Of a stretch of 36,269 nt of DNA, positions 16,406 to 25,620 are shown piece after piece. Origin of the DNA: Methylovulum sp. (GTDB taxonomy: Bacteria; Pseudomonadota; Gammaproteobacteria; Methylococcales; Methylomonadaceae). The notes beneath the pieces were generated by a model. That model searched no databases. It had not been told where the DNA came from and worked only from the letters and a program-made list of their open reading frames with translations. The stretch lies in the NCBI RefSeq assembly GCF_028687615.1, contig NZ_JAQTZU010000028.1, forward strand, positions 1-36,269, read 5' to 3'. The position numbers and the translations under genes are program-made. Numbering within the stretch: position 1 is the stretch's first letter; the number at the start of each line of letters is the position of its first letter.

Positions 16406-16921
16406 ATGCACAGATTGAGAAGCAAAATCCGCGATATATCCGATTTCCCAAAGCCTGGGATTGTGTTCAAAGATATTACGCCGCTGGTCAAGGATCCGGC
16501 GGCATTACGGTTGGCGGTGCACCAGTTATTGCATCCATTTTTAGGCCGCAATATTACCTCCGTCGCCGGTATGGAGGCGAGGGGGTTTATTTTTGGTTCA
16601 TTGGTGGCCTGGGAGTTGGGCTTGCCATTTGTGCCGCTGAGAAAACCGGGCAAGCTGCCTTATGATGTGCAGAACGTATCTTATGATTTGGAATATGGTT
16701 CCGCTATGCTCGAAGTGCATATCGACGCATTTGATGCGGATGACCGGGTTTTGTTGATTGATGACTTGCTGGCGACGGGCGGGACGGCTAAAGCCAGTTG
16801 TGAATTGGTGGAAAAATTGGGCGCGAAAGTCGAAGCGTGTGCGTTTGTCGTGGAGCTGGATTTTCTGGAGGGGAGGGACAAGCTACGCGATTATGAAATA
16901 CATTCTTTGCTACATTTTTAA
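16406..16921 (+). CDS. apt: Adenine phosphoribosyltransferase
   Basis: Apt converts adenine and PRPP to AMP, salvaging adenine. This is directly relevant here because HpnG releases adenine during hopanoid side-chain synthesis. The 171-residue length is standard. The N-terminal FPKPGIVFKDITPLVKDP segment, the MEARGFIFG loop and the PRPP-binding motif VLLIDDLLATGGTA near residues 114-127 are all present and intact. GGAG precedes the ATG with good spacing. The gene converges with mlaA, leaving only about 31 bases between them. Confidence 0.97.
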   Translation: MHRLRSKIRDISDFPKPGIVFKDITPLVKDPAALRLAVHQLLHPFLGRNITSVAGMEARGFIFGSLVAWELGLPFVPLRKPGKLPYDVQNVSYDLEYGSAMLEVHIDAFDADDRVLLIDDLLATGGTAKASCELVEKLGAKVEACAFVVELDFLEGRDKLRDYEIHSLLHF

Positions 16922-16952
16922 TCCCACTTCCCTGTGGTTTTGTTGGACGGTG

Positions 16953-17876
16953 TTATTTTTTCAGTTTATCTAGTTTTTTACCGCTTGCTTTAAAAGAATT
17001 GGCGGTATTTTCAAAAGATAGTGCGGTATTGCTAAATGATAGCGAAACTTGTTTGAACGGGTCGTTATAGGCGCCAACACCAAGCTTCATGGCGGTTTCG
17101 CCTTTTGGGGATGGTTCATCATCCATTCCCATCTCATCTTCAAAATCGGCGGGTTCAACGGATTTTCCGTCGTTGGCAAGGCTGGTGCGCCATTGCAGAA
17201 AAGATTCGCGGGTAAAGACATAAGGGTCCAAGGCGGCTTCGTCAATAAATTTTAAAGAACCTTCGGCGTTGGCCCGCTTGTTGAGCAGGGACACCAGTTG
17301 CACAGGGACGCCTACATAAGACGAAGGGTTCGCGGCGGTATCAAACACTGCACCAGGTATACCCCGCGACGTCAACGGGCCTAGAAAGGGGATGATAAGA
17401 TAAGGTCCCCGTGGCACACCCCATACGGCAAGGGTTTGCTCAAAATCTTCATTGTTCTGTTGCAGGCCGACTGATTTTGCGACATCAAACACACCCAGCA
17501 ACCCCAAGGTTGAGTTCATCGCAAGACGTCCGGTATCTTCGGTGCCTTGCTGAAATTTGCCCTGCAAAAAATCGTTTAAAATATTATTGATATTGTCCAG
17601 ATTGCTGAAGAAATTGAACACGCTAGTTTGCAAAAACTGGGGGGCTATCGCCCTATAAATATCAGAGATGGGTTCGGCGATATAGTTATCGACTTTGTCA
17701 TTGAAATTATAAATCTTGCGGTTGGCGGATTCATAAGGGTCGGCTTTGCTCGCTACGATTTTCTGGTCACCACCGTTGGTTGACGCACAGCCACTTAACG
17801 TGATTACTCCCGCTAGCAAACAGGGGAGGGCTTGTTTAATGGTGGCATTAAGCGCAACGTTACGGTGTCCTTTCAT
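16953..17876 (-). CDS. mlaA: MlaA/VacJ-family outer-membrane lipoprotein
   Basis: MlaA sits in the outer membrane and removes phospholipids from its outer leaflet, passing them to periplasmic MlaC. The 307-residue precursor has a signal peptide with lipobox LSGC, Cys30 being the lipidated residue. The family hallmark DPYESANRKIYNFND follows at about residue 47. RGPYLIIPFLGPLTSRG and DPYVFTRESFLQWR are also conserved. The C-terminal ~70 residues are an acidic and serine/asparagine-rich extension beyond the usual core. The gene is 12 bases downstream of hpnM on the same strand. This suggests that the pair moves lipid, possibly hopanoids, between the membranes. Confidence 0.92.
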   Translation of the reverse strand: MKGHRNVALNATIKQALPCLLAGVITLSGCASTNGGDQKIVASKADPYESANRKIYNFNDKVDNYIAEPISDIYRAIAPQFLQTSVFNFFSNLDNINNILNDFLQGKFQQGTEDTGRLAMNSTLGLLGVFDVAKSVGLQQNNEDFEQTLAVWGVPRGPYLIIPFLGPLTSRGIPGAVFDTAANPSSYVGVPVQLVSLLNKRANAEGSLKFIDEAALDPYVFTRESFLQWRTSLANDGKSVEPADFEDEMGMDDEPSPKGETAMKLGVGAYNDPFKQVSLSFSNTALSFENTANSFKASGKKLDKLKK

Positions 17877-17888
17877 TGTCTATAAAAC

Positions 17889-18518
17889 CTATAATTTTGA
17901 ATAGTTATCAATTTTTTCGTTAATCTTTGCTATTAAAGCATCAAACCCTTCACGTTGCAAAATACTGGTGTACTCCGATCTTTTCAATGCCAAATCACTG
18001 ACGCCATTGGCAATAATATTGATAATCCGCCAGCTATTGGCTTTTTCTTTCAGCATGTAATCAAATTTGACGTCTTTTTCGTCAGGAATGGTAAGTCGGG
18101 CATGGATAACAACCCCGCCTCTGGTGGTTTCTTCTTCGGAATCAAAGATAAATGCTTCACCGGTAAATTCTTTGAAGTTATGCGCATAGGACGCAATGCT
18201 TAATTTGCTGAAGACATCAATCAATTGCTGTTGCTGTGTTTCGGTGAGTTTTTCCCATTCTTTGCCGACCACGATACGGGCGATTTTTGTCAAATCGTGG
18301 CTGTTTGCGACGGCATCATGGAGTTTGTTGTAGCGTCCAGTGTAGCCCAATTGTTTGCCTTCCTTCATAACGGCAATCAGTTGGTCCTGAAAGGTGTCAA
18401 CAATCTGTCTCGCACGGCTTGATGTTTCTGCAAAGGCGTGCGGCATCCCCAGTAACAGCACCGAAAAAATGATCAGATACCTAAATTTTTTAAATGAATT
18501 TTTTTTAAACGCGGTCAT
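17889..18518 (-). CDS. hpnM: Hopanoid-associated periplasmic protein HpnM (MlaC/Ttg2D family)
   Basis: This 209-residue protein begins with a basic N-terminus and a hydrophobic stretch ending in HAFA, so cleavage at about residue 30 to a periplasmic form is expected. The mature part is MlaC-like, with DLTKIARIVVGKEWEKLTETQQQQLIDVF and SWRIINIIANGVSDLALKRSEY, both typical of the family. MlaC proteins carry lipids across the periplasm. The placement between hpnH and mlaA supports the HpnM subtype. It probably forms one operon with hpnH and mlaA, with a hairpin between hpnH and hpnM that may tune expression. Confidence 0.88.
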   Translation of the reverse strand: MTAFKKNSFKKFRYLIIFSVLLLGMPHAFAETSSRARQIVDTFQDQLIAVMKEGKQLGYTGRYNKLHDAVANSHDLTKIARIVVGKEWEKLTETQQQQLIDVFSKLSIASYAHNFKEFTGEAFIFDSEEETTRGGVVIHARLTIPDEKDVKFDYMLKEKANSWRIINIIANGVSDLALKRSEYTSILQREGFDALIAKINEKIDNYSKL

Positions 18519-18564
18519 CGCTAAGCTCCTATCAAAGTCTATAAAGTCTGCCGATTATCATTCA

Positions 18565-18588
18565 GGCCGATGTTATGGCACATCGGCC
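18565..18588 (-). terminator. 9-bp perfect hairpin between hpnH and hpnM
   Basis: GGCCGATGT and ACATCGGCC pair perfectly around a six-base loop, just past the hpnH stop in the direction of transcription. There is no T-run after it, so it is more likely a stabilising or attenuating structure within an operon than a full terminator. Confidence 0.45.
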
Positions 18589-18597
18589 GATAGGGGA

Positions 18598-19710
18598 TTA
18601 ATCTGCCATTTCTACTCTGATGGGAATGCCTGATAAACTCGGTGGTTTTTTTTCTGCGAAAGTCTGTGGAAGCAGGGGTTCAGGAATCATTTCACCCTCT
18701 GTTCTTGGGCCTCTGATGGCAGTCAGCAAGCCTTTCAACGGATGTTTCAACATGTCTTCAACGGCGGTTGCTTCATACCCACAATGTGCCATACAGCTTG
18801 CACATTTGGGATTGGTATTGTTGCCATACTTTTCCCAAGGGGTGGTGTCCAGCAATTCTTGGAAAGTTGCGGCATTGCCTTCGTCAGCCAGCAAGTAGCA
18901 GGGTTTTTGCCAGCCAAACACATTACGGGTGGGGTTGCCCCAAGGGGTGCATTCGTAATTTTGGTTGCCTGCCAGAAAATCCAGATACAGGGAGGAATGG
19001 TTCAACTTCCATTTGCGGTTTTTGCCGATGTTGAAAATGCCACGGAACAGTTCTTTGACATCACGGCCTTTAATGAATACATCTTGTTGCGGTGCGCGTT
19101 CATAACTGAAGCCAGGGGCGATAGTCACGCCTTCCACACCCAATTCCATTGCGTAATCCAGAAAATCCGCCACTTCCTGGGCATTTTCACCTTGGAACAA
19201 GGTGCAGTTGATGGTGACACGGAAGCCTTTGTCTAAAGCTAGTTTGATCGCCTCAACCGCGCGTTCGAAAACACCTTCCTGGCAGACTGAGGTGTCATGC
19301 CGTTCTTGCATGCCATCAAGGTGGATAGAAAAAGTCAAATAAGGTGATGGTGTGTAATCACCTATGCGTTTTTTCAACAACAACGCATTCGTGCACAGAT
19401 AAACGTATTTTTTACGGGCGATGATGCCCGCGACGATTTGTGGCATTTCCTTGTGGATCAGCGGTTCACCGCCTGGAATCGACACCATCGGTGCGTTGCA
19501 TTCATCAACGGCCTGCATACATTCTTCGAAAGACAGGCGTTTGTCGAGAATTTCATCTGGATAATCAATTTTGCCGCAACCGGCACATTCCAAATTACAA
19601 CGGAATAAAGGCTCCAGCATTAGCACTAGCGGATACTTTTTAACGCCTTTTAATTTTTGTTTAATTAGATAGCTACCGACAGTCAACTGTTGGCGTAAAG
19701 GGACACCCAT
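18598..19710 (-). CDS. hpnH: Radical SAM adenosylhopane synthase HpnH
   Basis: HpnH joins a 5'-deoxyadenosyl radical to diploptene to make adenosylhopane, the first side-chain step of extended hopanoids. From ATG 19710 the protein has 370 residues. The iron-sulphur cluster motif is C38-x3-C42-x2-C45 (CNLECAGC), with the SAM-contact GGEPL and CTNALLL segments following. The C-terminal part has further cysteines (CASCMAHCGYE). The ORF opens upstream to 19869, but the MGVPLRQQ start has a GGAGGA ribosome site and matches the family, so it was chosen. It is the first gene of the leftward hopanoid unit and diverges from squalene synthase. Confidence 0.96.
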   Translation of the reverse strand: MGVPLRQQLTVGSYLIKQKLKGVKKYPLVLMLEPLFRCNLECAGCGKIDYPDEILDKRLSFEECMQAVDECNAPMVSIPGGEPLIHKEMPQIVAGIIARKKYVYLCTNALLLKKRIGDYTPSPYLTFSIHLDGMQERHDTSVCQEGVFERAVEAIKLALDKGFRVTINCTLFQGENAQEVADFLDYAMELGVEGVTIAPGFSYERAPQQDVFIKGRDVKELFRGIFNIGKNRKWKLNHSSLYLDFLAGNQNYECTPWGNPTRNVFGWQKPCYLLADEGNAATFQELLDTTPWEKYGNNTNPKCASCMAHCGYEATAVEDMLKHPLKGLLTAIRGPRTEGEMIPEPLLPQTFAEKKPPSLSGIPIRVEMAD

Positions 19711-20162
19711 TTGTAAATCCTCCAAAATTGTTGTTGGCGATAGCTTATTGATGGGCCACCGCTTTGACCGTGTTATCTGCGAAATAATAAGCGTGTAGCA
19801 ATAAAACAACAAGAAAACTAGAGTGGCTAAAAAACAACCTTCTAGCGTATCCTGTTGGCCAAAATCCAAAATTCTGGTCGAGGCTTTATAAAATACAATC
19901 GCTTAGCTATTACTGACTAGAATACTATCTTTTAAGTGATGACTCCAGCATTTACAATAAATATCTATGAACAATAAATTTTGGTAAAAGTTCACATAAA
20001 TACAACAAAGCTGTTTAAACCGCTGTTTTTGTTCCTAATAAATGGCGTACAAAGCCTGTTAAATAACGATATTGGCTATAAAACAACATTGCTTTGCAAA
20101 ATACCAACAAACAGTCTATTATTGCCACAAAGCAACTTCATAAATAATTAAGCGTAATAATT
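19711..20162. other. 452-base divergent control region of the hopanoid genes
   Basis: The stretch is strongly AT-rich and holds no credible coding sequence. It separates hpnH (left) from squalene synthase (right), so it must hold promoters for both units. The related strings TTGCTTTGCAAAATACC (near 20090) and TTGCCACAAAGCAACTTC (near 20123) repeat a GCTTTG/CAAAGC theme, a possible operator. No single promoter could be fixed with confidence. Confidence 0.55.
19718..19723 (-). promoter_or_regulatory. Ribosome binding site that fixes the hpnH start
   Basis: GGAGGA on the minus strand lies seven bases before ATG 19710. The upstream in-frame ATG at 19869 has no comparable site, so the shorter protein is preferred. 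Confidence 0.75.
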
Positions 20163-21263
20163 ATGGGCACACCGCGAATATCCTTGGATAACCCTAAATT
20201 ACTGAACCAGCTTTCGGACGACGATTTCCAGGCCGCCTTATTGGAAGGCGTGTCACGGACATTCGCGCTTACCATTCCGCAATTGCCCGTCCAGTTGTAC
20301 CGTGCGGTTGCCAATGCTTATTTGCTTTGCCGTATTGTTGACACGATAGAGGACGAAGTGTCGCTCAGTGCGAGGCAAAAATTGCATTTTTGTAGCGAGT
20401 TTATCGAAGTGGTCAAAACCGGTGACAACTCCGAGCCGTTTGCGGTGGAGCTGGCGCCCTTGTTGTCCGCCCAGACCATTGCCGCTGAACATGCGTTGAT
20501 CCATGTGTTGCCACGGGTTATCCAGATCACCCATTCATTCGAAGCCGAACAAATTGCCGCTTTGACTGATTGTGTCAAGACTATGGCGGAAGGCATGCCG
20601 ATTTTTCAGGCGCAAAATTTACATAACGGTTTGGCGGCACTTGCGGACATGGATCGCTATTGCTACTACGTTGCGGGTTGCGTGGGTGAAATGCTGACCA
20701 AATTGTTTTGCCATTATTCACCAGAAATCGCCCGCCACCGCGACGCCATGCTGGCCTTATCCGTTTCGTTCGGGCAAGGTTTGCAAATGACCAATATTTT
20801 GAAAGACATCTGGGATGATGCCGAACGTGGGGTGTGCTGGTTGCCCCAGGATGTTTTTACTGAAACGGGTTTCGATCTAAAAAGTTTGACCCCGGAAACC
20901 GATTCGGCGTTGTTCAGGAAAGGATTGGAACATCTGGTCAGTATTGCCCACGGTCATTTGCGTAATGCTTTGGATTACACGCTTTTGATACCTACCCACG
21001 AAACAGGGATGCGCAATTTTTGTTTGTGGGCGATAGGTATGGCGGTGCTGACCTTACGCAAGATTAAGCAAAATTTGAGTTTTAACGATTCTGAGCAAGT
21101 AAAAATTACCCGCAACAGTGTCAAAGCGACTATTGTTGCCACTAAAGCTTTGGGCCGTAGCAATGCGTTGCTCAAGCTGCTGTTCAATTTGACCAGCCAA
21201 GGGCTTGCCACGCCGGACTGGTCATACGCAACGCCATCCTCAAAAGCTAACCTAGATTTTTAA
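20163..21263 (+). CDS. Squalene synthase (farnesyl-diphosphate farnesyltransferase)
   Basis: The enzyme couples two farnesyl diphosphates to squalene using NADPH. The 366 residues contain both aspartate-rich metal sites, DTIED at 60-64 and NILKDIWDD at 211-219. SRTFALTIPQLP near residue 31 and DMDRYCYYVAGCVGEMLTKLF near 160-180 are typical of one-protein squalene synthases (ERG9-like) rather than the bacterial HpnC/HpnD/HpnE trio. Squalene synthases of this kind are known from Methylococcus. There is no C-terminal membrane anchor as in eukaryotes. The gene ends ten bases before shc with an AAGGA ribosome site for shc between them, so the two are one operon. Some related proteins are phytoene synthases; the neighbour shc favours squalene. 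Confidence 0.9.
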   Translation: MGTPRISLDNPKLLNQLSDDDFQAALLEGVSRTFALTIPQLPVQLYRAVANAYLLCRIVDTIEDEVSLSARQKLHFCSEFIEVVKTGDNSEPFAVELAPLLSAQTIAAEHALIHVLPRVIQITHSFEAEQIAALTDCVKTMAEGMPIFQAQNLHNGLAALADMDRYCYYVAGCVGEMLTKLFCHYSPEIARHRDAMLALSVSFGQGLQMTNILKDIWDDAERGVCWLPQDVFTETGFDLKSLTPETDSALFRKGLEHLVSIAHGHLRNALDYTLLIPTHETGMRNFCLWAIGMAVLTLRKIKQNLSFNDSEQVKITRNSVKATIVATKALGRSNALLKLLFNLTSQGLATPDWSYATPSSKANLDF

Positions 21264-21273
21264 GGACACTATT

Positions 21274-23247
21274 ATGTTTACCGATGCCACCCATTATTTT
21301 GACCATAGCCATGCGCCTAGCGCATCAAACGCTATCCATTCCAATGCTTATGATCTGAACAAGGCTATCAGCCAAGCGCAAGTGACTTTGTTGGGGCTTC
21401 AAGCTAAAGACGGCTATTGGGTGTTTGAATTGGAAGCTGATTGCACCATTCCGTCCGAGTACATCATGATGATGCACTACATCGGCGAGATTGATGGCGT
21501 CCTGCAAGCCAAAATCGCCAATTATTTGCGTTCACGCCAATCCGAAGACGGCAGCTATCCGTTGTTTACCGGCGGCGTTGGCGACCTCAGTTGTAGCGTC
21601 AAAGTCTATTACGCTTTAAAAATGGCGGGAGATGCGATTGACGCTCCGCACATGGCCCGCCTCCGAAGCTACATCCTCAGCCAGGGTGGGGCGGCGAAGG
21701 CCAATGTTTTCACGCGCATTGCCCTGGCGATGTTCAAACAATTGCCTTGGCGCGGCGTACCGTATATTCCGGTCGAAATCATGCTGTTCCCTAAATGGTT
21801 TCCGTTCCATTTGGATAAGGTTTCGTATTGGTCACGGACGGTCATGGTGCCGCTGTTTATCCTTTGCACCTTAAAGGCCGAAGCCAAGAATCCGCATCAG
21901 ATCGATATTTTGGAGTTGTTTATCACCCATCCTGACAAGGAACGCCATTATTTTCCCGAGCGGACGTTGTTGAACAAAATCTTTTTAGGTCTTGACCAAT
22001 TAGGCCGTATCACCCGCCCTTTGGTTCCAAAAACGCTGCACCAACGTGCCATAGAAAAAGCCAGGGATTGGTTTGTCGAGCGCATGAATGGTGAAGATGG
22101 TTTGGGAGGAATTTTTCCGGCAATGGTCAATTCTTACGAAGCCTTGTTGCTTTTGGGTTATCCGAAAGATCATGAACTGGTGGTCACGGCGCGTAAAGCC
22201 ATCGACAAATTGCTGGTGGTCAATGAATACGATGCTTATTGCCAACCTTGTTTGTCGCCGATTTGGGATACTGCCCTGGCGGCGTTGGCGTTACAAGAAG
22301 TTGAAAAAAATAATGGCGATGACAATCGCGTCTCCACTTCTGCATTGACCCGCGCGTATGATTGGCTGAAGTCCAAGCAATTGAAAGACGAGCCGGGCGA
22401 TTGGCGTATTGCCAGACCTGATCTGGAAGGGGGAGGCTGGGCGTTTCAATTTGCCAATCCACATTATCCTGATGTCGATGACACCGCGATTGTCGGTTTT
22501 GCAATGGCGGATTCGCAGTTGCCAGAATTGGATGAATCCATTCACCGTGCAACCCGTTGGATTGTTGGTATGCAATCCCAAAACGGCGGTTACGGAGCAT
22601 TTGATGTCGATAACACCTATTATTACCTGAACGAAATTCCGTTTGCTGACCACGGAGCATTGCTGGATCCGCCTACTGCTGATGTCAGTGCCCGTTGTGC
22701 GATGCTGATGGCGCGGGTTGCCAAAGACCATGATGAATATCTGCCAGCTTTGGAACACGCCCTCGCTTATTTATGTAGCGAACAGGAAGTTGACGGTTCA
22801 TGGTTTGGCCGTTGGGGGACTAATTATATCTACGGTACATGGTCGGTATTGTTGGGCTTGGAGCAAACGGCCTTGCCGAAAACCGATGCCATGTACACCA
22901 AAGCGGCACGCTATTTGAAAAGCGTCCAACGGGCCGATGGTGGTTGGGGCGAAGACAATTTCAGCTACCATGATTTAAGCTACAGTGGCAAATACCGTTT
23001 CAGCACGGCCTTCCAGACCGCTTGGGCGGTTTTGGGACTGATGGCGGCGGGTGAAGCCCGTAGCCCGGAAGTTAAGGCAGGGATTGATTTCATCTTGCAC
23101 ACCCAACAAGCCGATGGCTTATGGAATGACAAATGCTTTACCGCTCCGGGTTTCCCAAAAGTGTTTTATCTTAAATACCACGGATACGACAAATTCTTTC
23201 CGTTGTGGGCATTGGCGAGATACCGTAATGAGCTTAACACAAAGTGA
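21274..23247 (+). CDS. shc: Squalene-hopene cyclase
   Basis: Shc folds squalene into hopene and hopanol at the inner membrane. The 657-residue length is typical. The catalytic DVDD motif is at residues 400-403, with the general-acid aspartate in its centre. Several QW repeats are visible: QAKDGYWVFELEAD near 43, QSEDGSYPLFTGG near 89, QSQNGGYGAFDVDN, QRADGGWGEDNFSY and QQADGLWNDKCFTAP. The C-terminus contains FPKVFYLKYHGYDKFFPLWALARY, which forms part of the active site. No damage is seen. The stop codon overlaps the GTG start of hpnG by four bases, so translation is coupled. Confidence 0.98.
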   Translation: MFTDATHYFDHSHAPSASNAIHSNAYDLNKAISQAQVTLLGLQAKDGYWVFELEADCTIPSEYIMMMHYIGEIDGVLQAKIANYLRSRQSEDGSYPLFTGGVGDLSCSVKVYYALKMAGDAIDAPHMARLRSYILSQGGAAKANVFTRIALAMFKQLPWRGVPYIPVEIMLFPKWFPFHLDKVSYWSRTVMVPLFILCTLKAEAKNPHQIDILELFITHPDKERHYFPERTLLNKIFLGLDQLGRITRPLVPKTLHQRAIEKARDWFVERMNGEDGLGGIFPAMVNSYEALLLLGYPKDHELVVTARKAIDKLLVVNEYDAYCQPCLSPIWDTALAALALQEVEKNNGDDNRVSTSALTRAYDWLKSKQLKDEPGDWRIARPDLEGGGWAFQFANPHYPDVDDTAIVGFAMADSQLPELDESIHRATRWIVGMQSQNGGYGAFDVDNTYYYLNEIPFADHGALLDPPTADVSARCAMLMARVAKDHDEYLPALEHALAYLCSEQEVDGSWFGRWGTNYIYGTWSVLLGLEQTALPKTDAMYTKAARYLKSVQRADGGWGEDNFSYHDLSYSGKYRFSTAFQTAWAVLGLMAAGEARSPEVKAGIDFILHTQQADGLWNDKCFTAPGFPKVFYLKYHGYDKFFPLWALARYRNELNTK

Positions 23248-23972
23248 TCTCTGGTATTGTTGTCGCGCTTCCTGAGGAATTGGCGACCTTAACGTCAAAA
23301 CGCATAGATAAAGGCCATAGTGTTTTTATTGCCAATAAACTGTTGGTGGCATATTCAGGTACGGGGCATAAAAATGCCCAATCAGCAGCCGAATTGCTGA
23401 TTGCCAAAGGGGTAACCCAGCTCATAAGCTGGGGTTGCGCCGCCGCGTTGGATGCTTCGCTGAAATCCGGTGACCTGACTTTGGCGGACACTCTGGTTGG
23501 CAGCGATGATATGGAAATCGCCATCAACACCGACTGGCATCGTTATAGCAAAGGGCTGTTATCACAATCACTGGCAGTGCATACAGGCCGTTTGGCGGAG
23601 AGCTTGAGCATTGTTTCTTCCAGCAAGGAAAAGCAACAGCTCCAGGCCATAACCGGAGCCATTGCTTTGGATATGGAAAGCGTTGCCGTTGCCAGGATAG
23701 CGCAACGCAATGCCGTGCCTTTTCTGGCAATCCGCGCTATTGTCGATCCCGTCACTATGGATTTACCCCATGCTATTGAATATGCCGCGAATGGGCAAGG
23801 TGACATTGTCTTAAGCCGCCTATTGCTATTTTTGATGTTGCATCCTCTGGAATTACCTGGGCTTATCAAGCTTGGCTGGCAATTTAATGCCGCCAAAAAG
23901 ACGCTTAAAAAAGTAGCGCGGCATCTCAATGGCATCAGCGAGTTTTATCATACCCAGACTGCGGTAAGGTGA
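23244..23972 (+). CDS. hpnG: Hopanoid-associated phosphorylase HpnG
   Basis: HpnG removes adenine from adenosylhopane on the way to ribosylhopane and bacteriohopanetetrol. The 242-residue protein is of the MTA/SAH nucleosidase-phosphorylase superfamily. The N-terminus carries GIVVALPEELATL, and a glycine-rich YSGTGHKNA and a LISWGCAAAL stretch follow. ALDMESVAVARIA corresponds to the purine-ribose binding MES motif, and LAIRAIVDPV carries the expected catalytic-loop aspartate. The start is GTG, overlapping the shc stop as GTGA. The region after its stop is a 255-base gap with tandem repeats before hpnO. Confidence 0.92.
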   Translation: MISGIVVALPEELATLTSKRIDKGHSVFIANKLLVAYSGTGHKNAQSAAELLIAKGVTQLISWGCAAALDASLKSGDLTLADTLVGSDDMEIAINTDWHRYSKGLLSQSLAVHTGRLAESLSIVSSSKEKQQLQAITGAIALDMESVAVARIAQRNAVPFLAIRAIVDPVTMDLPHAIEYAANGQGDIVLSRLLLFLMLHPLELPGLIKLGWQFNAAKKTLKKVARHLNGISEFYHTQTAVR

Positions 23973-23980
23973 ATCTTAAT

Positions 23981-24010
23981 GCTGGAGTGGTTTGTGCTGG
24001 AGTGGTTTGT
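23981..24010 (+). repeat. Tandem 15-bp duplication downstream of hpnG
   Basis: GCTGGAGTGGTTTGT occurs twice in direct succession, nine bases after the hpnG stop. An ATGGATAA/TTATCCAT inverted pair follows closely. A 62-codon GTG frame (23969-24157) crosses the stretch but looks non-coding. The gap between hpnG and hpnO appears to hold no real gene. Confidence 0.6.
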
Positions 24011-24227
24011 ATGGATAATTCATCTGCACGATGCTTTGTTATCCATGTACAGACGGATCTTGCCGTTGCCCGTGCCATTGATAAAAATCAGGCTACTTAT
24101 CCAACACAACAACATGACCACCTGATCGCGGTTACGCATTGGGAACCAACAACGTAAATTAGTCTCGAACTGCGCTGATTGGTTTTTTAATATGTTTTTT
24201 ACCGTAACCCTACTTTTGAGGTACCTA

Positions 24228-25619
24228 ATGACTTTCAGCATCGCCGAACTCTTTGAACAACATAGCACGGATAAATTTGATCTGCATGAGCAGTATTTGA
24301 ACAATCAAATGGTTCGGGTCTTAAAAACCATAGGCTATGACCGCCATTACCAAAGAGCCATCGGGCAATATCTTTACGACCAGAATGGCACGGAATATTT
24401 AGACCTGCTCAGCGGTTTTGGCGTGTTCGCCATCGGACGCAACCATCCTACCGTTATCAGTGCCTTGCAAGAAACTTTGACGCTGGAATTGCCGAATTTG
24501 GTGCAATTGGATGTTTCTGTGCTTAGCGGCCTGTTAGGGCAGGAAATATTAAAAACCACACCTGAAAATCTTAACAAGATATTTTTCTGCAATTCCGGCA
24601 CCGAAGCCGTGGAAGCGGCAATCAAATTCGCCCGTTACACGACCAAACGCGAAAAAATTGTTTTTTGCGAGCACGGCTATCACGGTTTGACGATGGGTGC
24701 TTTATCATTAAATGGCGAGGACACTTTCCGCGAGGGTTTTGGCCCGTTACTGCCAGGTTGTAGTGCGATCCCTTTTAATGACTTGGCTGCGCTGGAAGCG
24801 GCGTTAAGCCAAAATGATGTCGCCGCGTTCATCGTCGAGCCTATCCAGGGCAAAGGCGTGAATTTGCCGGATGATAATTACCTGCCCGAAGTCGAGCGTC
24901 TTTGTAAACAATACGGCACTTTGTTTGTCGCCGATGAAGTGCAAACAGGTTTGGGACGCACCGGCAAATTCTGGGCGGTTGATCATTGGCACGTCAAGCC
25001 TGACATGATTTGTATGGCAAAAGCCCTGTCCGGTGGTTTTGTGCCGGTCGGTGCCGTTGCGATCACGCAAAAAATCATGGACACGGTTTACAACCGCATG
25101 GACAGGGCGGTGGTGCATGGCTCGACTTTTTCCAAAAATAATATGGCGATGGCGGCAGGCCTTGCGACTTTGCATGTGCTTGCCGAAGAAAAATTGGTGG
25201 AAAATAGCGAAAAAGTGGGTGCGGACATTATCAATAGCCTGAATGCCATGAGGGACAAGTACGAATTCTTAAAAGAAGCCCGTGGTAAAGGCATGATGAT
25301 CGCCATCGAATTCAAATCGCCTAAAAGCCTGACCTTGAAAGCGGCCTGGGCGATGCTGGAGGCGGCGAACAAAGGCTTGTTCTGCCAGATGATCACGATT
25401 CCGCTGTTTAAAGAACACCATATCCTGACGCAGGTTGCAGGGCACGGCATGAATGTTGTCAAGTTGTTGCCGCCATTGAACCTGACTCAAAAAGACCGTG
25501 ACCATGTTGTCACATCTTTTGACCAAGTCATTGCCGAAACCCATCAAGTTCCGGGTTCGATCTGGGATTTGGGCAAGAATCTCGCCAGCCATGCACTGAA
25601 AGGAAAAAAAGGGGGTTGA
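24228..25619 (+). CDS. hpnO: Class III aminotransferase HpnO (aminobacteriohopanetriol synthesis)
   Basis: HpnO is the PLP-dependent aminotransferase that places the terminal amino group on C35 hopanoids. From ATG 24228 the protein has 463 residues. It shows the class III signature: FCNSGTEAVEAAIKFARYTT, the substrate/PLP loop EHGYHGLTMGALSLNG, the FVADEVQTGLGRTGKFWA aspartate motif, and the PLP lysine in ICMAKALSGGFVPVGA. The N-terminal part (FEQHSTDKFDLHEQYLNNQMVRVL) and the hopanoid neighbours separate it from ornithine or acetylornithine aminotransferases. An in-frame ATG at 24192 lies upstream, but GAGG precedes 24228. copC starts one base after its stop, implying co-transcription with copC and copD. 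Confidence 0.9.
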   Translation: MTFSIAELFEQHSTDKFDLHEQYLNNQMVRVLKTIGYDRHYQRAIGQYLYDQNGTEYLDLLSGFGVFAIGRNHPTVISALQETLTLELPNLVQLDVSVLSGLLGQEILKTTPENLNKIFFCNSGTEAVEAAIKFARYTTKREKIVFCEHGYHGLTMGALSLNGEDTFREGFGPLLPGCSAIPFNDLAALEAALSQNDVAAFIVEPIQGKGVNLPDDNYLPEVERLCKQYGTLFVADEVQTGLGRTGKFWAVDHWHVKPDMICMAKALSGGFVPVGAVAITQKIMDTVYNRMDRAVVHGSTFSKNNMAMAAGLATLHVLAEEKLVENSEKVGADIINSLNAMRDKYEFLKEARGKGMMIAIEFKSPKSLTLKAAWAMLEAANKGLFCQMITIPLFKEHHILTQVAGHGMNVVKLLPPLNLTQKDRDHVVTSFDQVIAETHQVPGSIWDLGKNLASHALKGKKGG

Positions 25620-25620
25620 T

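Noticed and set aside
23969-24157. 62-codon frame whose GTG overlaps the hpnG stop
   Set aside because: The overlap is tempting, but the start is made of the tandem 15-bp repeat, the composition is unlike a protein and nothing is recognised.
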